This document shows positions 49,001 to 58,000 of a DNA stretch of 64,000 nt, in pieces. The notes below the pieces were generated by a model, which was not told the DNA's origin, made no database searches, and worked only from the letters and a program-made list of their open reading frames with translations. Position numbers and translations under genes: made by a program. Numbering within the stretch: position 1 is the stretch's first letter; the number at the start of each line of letters is the position of its first letter. Source of the DNA: an uncultured Christensenella sp. (lineage in GTDB: Bacteria > Bacillota > Clostridia > Christensenellales > UBA1242); assembly GCA_910584815.1 (NCBI GenBank), contig CAJUBT010000006.1, positions 6,933 through 70,932 of the forward strand, given 5' to 3'.

Positions 49001-52000
49001 AACACTCCAGTTGCCTGTTGTTTCGTTTTGGTCTGGTGAAATTTCTAATATTCCACCTTCCTGGTAAATAACACCGCCATTATTTTTTGCTCTGTTATTT
49101 GTAATTGTTATGCCGTGAATTAAGGTTTCGCAATTACCTGACATATAAATAACGCCACCATTACCAGCAAGTGAACCAGATGAATAATCGGCTAAATTAT
49201 ATCTTATATCAGCATAAATAATTTCTAAAGTGGCACCACTTAAATTTGCTATGGCACCACCATAACCTTTTGCTGAATTGCTGCGGATTGTAACATTTTC
49301 TATATACAAATTACCATGGTTTGTTATAGCACCGCCATAACCTGAATTTGTTATGTTGTTTGTTAGGCAATTTTCGTTATTTTGCATTACAACGCCACTA
49401 ACAATGTTTGCGTTTGCACCACTTGAAACAACTAAAATAGCACCTGTGCTTCTTGCACCATCGTTTCTAAAATAGTTGTTATTGCTTGGCATTGTGTCGC
49501 CAAGTTTATCTGTAACCCATCTAGCACCACCATCAAACACAATAGAGCCATCTATTATAGGTTCTCCGCTACGGTTTGCCCCTAAATTTAAGTTAACTGA
49601 ATTTTGCACAATAACCATAGCACCAGTAAATAGAATGTCATTAACATCCTTTGCTCTTGCAATGTTAACAGTAAAACCATCTAATGTGCCCCAATATTCA
49701 TCTTCTGTAACATCATAAGTTCTTGCAAGGCAAATAGTTCCGCCATTAGTTATACTGTTTATGGCTTGTTCCATTGTTGTAACTTCACTGCTGCGTGTGA
49801 AAGAATCGTTGATATAAAAACCTACTTTACCACTTGCATCTGCACCATAATAGAACCTCTCAACAAACACATTAACTTTAATGGTTAAAGCAACTGCATT
49901 ATAACTTGCGTTTGTTGGTTCAAAGTTTACATAAGCATCTTGCAAACCAATGTCTTCAAAAGTGAAACTATCGAAAGCCCAAACAAAACGCCCGCTAATT
50001 TTTCTTCCATTATATTCTGCACTACCACCTAATAAGGTTGGTCGGTTATCTCTACCACCAACACCACCTGTTGAAGAGTAAAGTGTGTTTGTTATAAGTT
50101 GTGTTGAAATGTAAGGCTCTTCTGTAATAACAGGGGTTATACCTCGAATGTATAATAGTCTGTACCCTAAGTATTCAGGGGATCCAGAATATACAATTCT
50201 AAAATGAACAAACTTCTTGCCACTTATGCTTTGAGTTGGGTTAACGCTAGACCATATTGCATTGCTTGCTGGTTGGTCGCTTGAATCGGTTGCCAAAAAT
50301 TGAACAGTAACATTATTAGGGTTATCTAAAATCTCGAAATAGATGCTATGTTCAGCACCATCGTATTCATTAACATAGTCTCCTGCAACATAAACAAAAC
50401 CATAGCCATTGTCTTTAGAAGATTGAGATTCACCTACATAAATTTTGTTGTTATCTAAATAAACTCTTTTTTCAACAATGTCGGCAAAGAACCTTGTAAT
50501 AATTTTTTTGCTAGACATTTCAAAGTTATCATTAAATGGAATGGCTACCACCGAGGAAGCCCCTCCAACAGTGTTGCTATTAACATAAAGTTGTGCGTTT
50601 AAACTAAGGGAAGATAAAATTTTAATAACACCACTTTCATCTTCTGCCACTCTTACAAAAATGTTGTAATTAAATTCAACCCCATTTGTAACTCTTTTGT
50701 TATTCATTACTATTGCATTTTCACCAACAATAAATTCACTTTTACTATCTACATAAATTACGCCGCCATTTGTGCCATCGCCAACATAGGTGTTGTTTTG
50801 TATTTCGCCACCAAGTAAGGTTGCACTACCACCAGAACTTAGAGCTATAACGCTGCCATAAATTGTGGCGGTATTGCCATAAATTTTGCCACCATTTATA
50901 AGAAGTTTTGCATCAACAACGTTTATTGCACCACCGTGGGAGTTGGTTGCAGTGTTGGAGTTAATGTTTGCATCATCTATTTGAACATAAACATTGCCTG
51001 TAACAAATATTGCACCACCACTTTGAGCGGCTGTGTTACCATTAATTTCACCACCAGTTATAAGTAAGGTTGCAGTGCTTGCACTACCACTAGCAACATA
51101 AATTGCACCGCCTTCACCATCTGCAATGTTATTTGAAATGTATCCGCCTGATATTATAAGGGCAGAATTATCTATTTTATAAATTGTTGTTTTGTTGCCA
51201 TTATCGGTTACAAAAGTTGTTTGATTGTTTTGTATGCTGCCTTTTGCATTAGAATAAATTGCTGCGCCTTGGCTTGCAGTGTTTGCATAAATTTCGCCAC
51301 CAGACATTTTTAAACTGCCATCTACTGCAAGTAAAATTGCACCGCCTGCACCTGTTGCAGAGTTGTTAAAGATTTCGCCGCCAGAAACATTTACAACTCC
51401 GCTTTGAATGTAAATTGCACCGCCTTGGGTTAAAGCCTTATTTCCAGAAATTCTTGCTAAATAAGTAATATTAACTTCCCCACTTGAAACAAATATTGCA
51501 CCGCCAACACCAGCATTGTTGTTGGAAATTACACCGCCTGTTAGGTTAATTGTGCTACCTATTGTGTAAATTGCGCCGCCTTGACCTGTAACAGTGTTAC
51601 CATAAATCATTCCACCACTCATTGCTAGGTTTGCATTTTTAATGTAAATTGCACCACCATCGGCAGAAGTGTTTTCACTAATTTCGCCACCAGAAACATT
51701 TAATTTCGCACCAGAGTTAACAAAAATTGCACCACCGTTTCTAGTTGCTTTATTGCCATAAATTGCACCGCCATAAATATTTAGTTCGCCACTTTCAACA
51801 TAAATTGCACCACCATCTATTTGTGCGGAGTTTTTACTTATAACGCCACCATAAATGTTAATTACGCCTGTAGAATAAATTGCACCACCAACATTGTTTA
51901 TATTTGTGCCAGCAATTTTATTTTCGGTTATAGCACCTGCATTAATAGTTAATGTGCCTTTGTTGTTAATTGCGCCACCACTAACATTAACACCTGTTTG

Positions 52001-55000
52001 ATAAGCAACAGAAGAATTTTTTATGATTGCACCAGTGTTTAAAATTAAAGTTGAGTTTTCGTCTACTCCAATTAAACCTTTAGGTGTTCCATCTGCCATA
52101 CTGCTATAGCCATCTATTGTAACATCTTGTAAGGTTAAAGTTGCTCCGTTTTTAACTTGGAATAAGTAATCGCCCATACTTAAACCAATTCTCATTAAAG
52201 TAACATTTGGTGCTGATATTGTTGTGTCGGTTAAAATTTCCACTGTTTTAACAATATATATAACACCATTATTTGCACATAATGAAAGAGCTTTCTTCAA
52301 AGTTAAAACTGCATTGTTTGAATTTGCACCTGTGTTGCTATCGTTTCCATTAACAGCATCCCAGTAAATAGGAGTAGATTTAATTGAACTGCCAATAGAA
52401 ACAAGTAAAGTATAATCTAAAGTGCTAGCAACAAGTTCGGCATTACTTACACCTAAAACGCTTATAACGCTTGCATTTGTTTCTATAAATGGCATTGGGT
52501 TTATTGTAACCTCTTCGCCATCGCTATAAATTTTTGTAAACGAATTTTTATAGTCTTCATCTATTCCAACTGCAACTGCACCATTTGTAACAGTAGCAGA
52601 AGAGGAAAGATAAATAGCAGAAGTTTTATCTAAATTGCCATATTGGAAAACACAAGTATCGTTGTTAGTTGTAATGCTTGTTTCAATTGCACTTGTTATA
52701 TTAAGTTTGCCAGCCAAATAAATTTTGCCACTGCCACCAACACCAGTTTCGCCTGCATATCCAGCAATTGTGGCATCTTGCAAATAAAGTTTGGTGTATT
52801 GTTCGTTATTCAATTTTCCTAAGAAAATTTGAGGATATACTGCCCTGCCACCATTATCTAAAAATTCATTAGGAACAGTAAAGAAGTTGTTAACTATGCT
52901 GCTGTTTTCTTTTATATTTACAACACTATTATTTGCACCAAAAGTTGAAATGCCTGCACCATATAAAACTGCATTTCTATTACTTGTTTGAATGCTGTTA
53001 TTTGAAATGTTTGAATTAATAAAAGTTTCGGTTCCACCTAAACTATAAAATGCTCCATATAATGCAACAGCATCTTCTGCATCGCTTAAATATTTTGTGA
53101 AATTTGAACTAATTGTAACTTCTGTAAAAGTTGCACCACTAGAAACTATGCCGCTTCCTGCAAGGCCAGCAACAGAATCTGCACTATTGCTTGTTAAAAT
53201 GTTGTTTGAAATAACAACATTATTTAGATTACTATTGCCACCATTTGCGTTGTATATTCCTGCGCCACGCCCATTTGCAACATTGCCTGTAATTTTTGCA
53301 TTGTTTAAAACATAATTACCTTCAAAATAAATGCCACCACCAAGACCTGTGCTATTTTCATTGCCTGTTGCAATGTTTCTATCAACATTTACACCGCCGT
53401 AACTTGAAACACCAACATTAGTAACATCACTTGTTACATTGCCAGCAACATACATTCCACCGCCAAAACCAGCTGTGTTTGTACTTAAATTTAAACCATA
53501 AATATTTACTAAACTTTCAAGATAAACACCCCCACCATTATTAAGGGCTGTGTTACTTGTTATATCTGCACCATAGAAAACAGAAAGTGAGTTTTGTGCG
53601 ATATACACACCGCCACCGTTGTTACTTGCCGAATTTTTTGTTATGTTTGCAGATAAGAAACTTGCACTTACATTGCTGCCAATGTATACAGCGCCACCGT
53701 TTACACCAGAGCAATTATAAATTGAAATATCTCTTATATATAAATTAATGTTATTAGTTGTTGAATAAATGTGAAGAGGAGAACCATTTTCACCACCGTG
53801 GCAATTAAACATTTCTAAGTTGTTAATTGTAACATTAGGTGTTGCACCACAATCAGTAATTTCTAATGCACCCCTAGTGCCAGAAGTGTTGTTTTTAACA
53901 TTATGATTTTTAAAAATAACATTTCCGCCAATGCTTACTGGGCTGTTTGGTGCATAAATTTTTACCATTGCGCCTGTTGTTCTAATATTTCCGCCATCGA
54001 AAACAAGGGTGCCAGCCATACTATTTTTGCCAATTTCAATTGAACTCATATTGCTAGTTTTACTACTGTTAATTTCTAACAACGCATTTGCATTAAGTAT
54101 GTGCCTTGCAATAGTAATAGTTATTGGAGTATCTATTCTTAAAATTCCTTCACCATCGTTTAAGTTGTAGGTTGAAATCATATAGATAATGCCATTATCT
54201 TCCATACTGTTAAGGGCTGTTTCTAGCGAAGTTGTAAAATAGTTATTAGCCCTATCGCCAATAGTAGAATTATTAGTGTTACCATTTACATAAAAACCAT
54301 TGTAAGTGCCTTGATTAAAGTAGTAAAGGTTTTTAAATCCGCCAACATAAACAAGAATTGTAAATTCACATTCAGCATAATTTGTGCTTTCTGGAACAAA
54401 CTTCATTGCATAATATTGGTAGCCTTTCTTTTGTGCTGTTCTTGTGTTAGGGGCAACCCATTCAAAAGAACCTGCAATTTCAAAGCCTTCAACTTCGGCA
54501 ACGCCACCTTTTATAGTTGCAGAAGATAAAGTTGTTGGATAAGTTACACTGGAAATTGTTAAGTTTTCAACTGTTGGTAAAGTTGAAACAACAACAGTTT
54601 GCTTTCTTATAATAACATTTGCACTTGCCTGAGTTGAAACAGGGCGCCTGTTGCTGCCAGAAGTTACAACTACATAAACAGTATATTCGCCAACATCTCT
54701 AAATGCGGTTTGACCTTCAACAAGTTCAGTTACACCTACAACTCCAACTTGGTTTGAATAGAAAATTTGATAATCTTCCACTCCAAACACTTGAACATTA
54801 ACAGTGTGTAACTCTCCATCATAATCACCAACATAATTGCTTACAATTATGTCAAAATTGGTTGGTATGCTTTCGGTTACTATGTTTGTGGAAACTGCAC
54901 CAGAAGAATTTACGCTATATTCTAATTTTAGGGTTTTAGTTTCATCATCACTAAAAAATTTATCTAAATCATCAGAAGTTAAAATATAGTTAACACCGCT

Positions 55001-58000
55001 TGCAACCCTGCCATTTGTAGCATTAGTTTTTGCGCCTATTAACGAACCTTCTGCCAAGGCATCTACAATGCTAAGTGCAGTTCTAACAAGGTAAAGGTTA
55101 CTATCCTTACCGTTTTCACCTTGAACATAAAGGTTTTTTTCATTCTTTTCACCATTAGCAAAATTATCGGCAATATAAACTCTTCTTGCAAAGGTAAAGG
55201 AAGTTCTATCTCCATAAAAACCAGCGCCATTTCTGTTTGCGGCAATGCCGTTGCCAGAAATTGTGGTGTCGTAAACATAAATAGAACCATTGCTTACATA
55301 AACTGCACCACCTTCGCCAGAAGAATAGTTACCTTGAATTGTAACTTCACTTAACCTTGTTGTGCCTGTGCCTATAAGGAATAATGCTCCGCCATTAGTA
55401 ACATTGTTATAGGATAAATTGCTATTGAAAATGTTAAGTGCTTCTGGCCCAGAAGCATAAATTGCACCACCTTGATTTGCAGTTGATGAGAAAATGTTAA
55501 CATTATTAACATCTATAATTGCGGTTGCTAAATACATTCCTCCGCCATTTGTTGCAACTGCGTTTGTAAAGGTTGTGTTTTGAATTGTGGCATAACCAGA
55601 TGAAACATAAACATTTCCACCATTTAAAGCTTTATTCCCATCTCCTGTAATATTGTTAATGGTTAGGTTTCCTGTTGAATAAACAACACCACCATTAGTT
55701 TTTTGTTCGTTTCCGTTGCCATTAAATTGTGCATTTTTAATTACAATGCTTGCATTTGTTACGCTTGCAATAACACCACCATTGCCAACATAAGCAATGT
55801 TGTTTTTATCGCTGCCGCTTGCTGTTGCATAGTTGCCAACAAACAAGCCGCTGTTTATTGTTACAAGCCCACCACTAACTGCAATTGCACCACCAAAGGT
55901 GTTGCGACTATTAGAAGAAACATAATTACCATTAAAGGTGGTTAAATTTTGTGAATTTAAACTATCCACAATTAAACTACCAAGTGTGTATATTGCCCCA
56001 CCATTAAAACTTGAATTGTTGTTTGTGAAAGTGCAAGAATAAATTTCCAATAAGGAATTTGAACCTGCATAAATTGCACCGCCACCGAAATCGGCAGAAC
56101 TGCCAATGGCACTATTACCTGTAAAGGTACAATTTGTTAAAGTTGTTGTTCCTAACAAAACACACGCGCCACTGCTTGCTGTTACGCCTGTGTTGTTTCC
56201 AGTAAAGGTACAATCTATCACATCAAGTTCACAATTTTCAACAGAGTAAACTGCAGAACCAATGTTAGATTTATTGTAGTTAAATTCGCAACCCACCAAA
56301 CTAAATGGGCCAGAAATTACAAAGTTAACACAACTTGCACTATTTCCTGTTGCATTAAGAGTGTTACTTGTAAAAACACAATTTTTAATTTCTTGTTTAT
56401 AGTTTGTTACTTTTAAAACGCCACCAAATTCAACGCAAGAGGTGTTACCATAAAAGGTAACTCCATCAACCAAAGTTGTTTCTCCCATTTCTACAATAGC
56501 ACCTGCAAAGTTACCTTGAACAGAACTGTTTCTAAAACTGCTTTCGGCACTGGTAAGAGAAATTATATAACCTGTTTGACCGTTGCTAAACAAGTTTTTG
56601 TTGTTGTTAACTTCGCTATCAGTAATTTCTATATTACTATTTTTAACGCTGCTGTTTACATATATTGCTGCAAAACCTTCGTTAACTGATGCTTGGTTAT
56701 TAGAAATTTCACAACCATTAACTAAAACCTTGTTAAAGGAATTGAAACTTACTCCGCCAACAATCCCGCCAGCATTGTTGTTAATGTTAGAATTTACAAT
56801 TTCAACATTAGGGTAAATTTCGCTGTCGCTAACTCCACTTACTAAAATTCCACCAACGCTTGCACCAGTATTGGCTAAAACATTGTTATTTTCTATTTTA
56901 ACATTTGCCCCAGCAAAAACGCCAACAGCACCTGCACCTAACAAAATTTCTTCGCCATCGTTTGCAACGCCAGCTTTACCATTGTTGTTTTGAATTAAAC
57001 AATCGGTTATATTTAAGTTTAGGTTGTTAAAGTTTTTGTTAGTAGTGCCTAAAAAGTAAATTGCACCAACGCTTGCAAAAGTTTCCTCTTCAACTTTTGT
57101 TGCAAAACCAATATTGTTGTTAAAGTTTGAAGAAGTTATGCTTACATTTGCACACTCTTCAAAATAGAATGCACCTGCAAATTTTGAAGCTTGATTATTA
57201 TTTATTTCACAATTTTCAATTAAAGTTATTCCATTAATTGCTTCAAAATAACCTGCGCCAGCAACACCTAGTGCTTGGCTGTTTAAAACAGAAACATTAC
57301 TTAATTTAACATTGTTTGCCTTAACAAAAATAGCACCACCATTGTTAGATGAAAAGGAATTATCTATAGTTATGTTTTTAATTTCAACATTAGTAATGCT
57401 ACCGCTAGCAACAGAATTTCTGGCATCAATATTAATTGTTCCGCCATTACCACTTGCTGTGTTATTTTTAAATGTGCCACCAAGTATGGAAATTGTGCGT
57501 TCTTGTTTTTTATCTACAAGCGTGTTACTAGTTGTTGCCCTAAGCACACCATAGTAACCAGTGTTAGAGGTAAACTCTCCGCCATTTATTGTTATTGTAG
57601 CACCACTACTTAAAGTGAAAACAGAGCCGCCATCGGTGCCATCATCTGCTGTACCATTAGAAGTGTTGCCAACGAATTTACCATTGTTTACAGTTATTGT
57701 AGAGCAATATTTTGCATATACACCACCTGCACTATAGGCTGAGCCACGATTGTTTAAAAATTCACCATTGTGAATAATTACATTGCTTACTTCACCAGTT
57801 TCTGCACCCACTTCAATTAAGCCGTTCCCAGTAACTTCGTTAGAGGAAATTAGCACTCTGTTAGCTTCATCTTCAACTTCTTCACCTAAAACTATTGTTG
57901 CATCAAAGCTTGCATTAATAAAGTTTTCAAAGCTGTTGTTTGTAACTTCAAAATTGATAATAGAAACATCTGCTAAAACGCCATAAACAAAACCTCTAAC

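Noticed and set aside
50540..52380. Regular short repeats that could be mistaken for a CRISPR array or tandem DNA repeats
   Set aside because: Spacing follows codons of beta-helix coils, the unit sequence varies at third positions, and the frame is open throughout.
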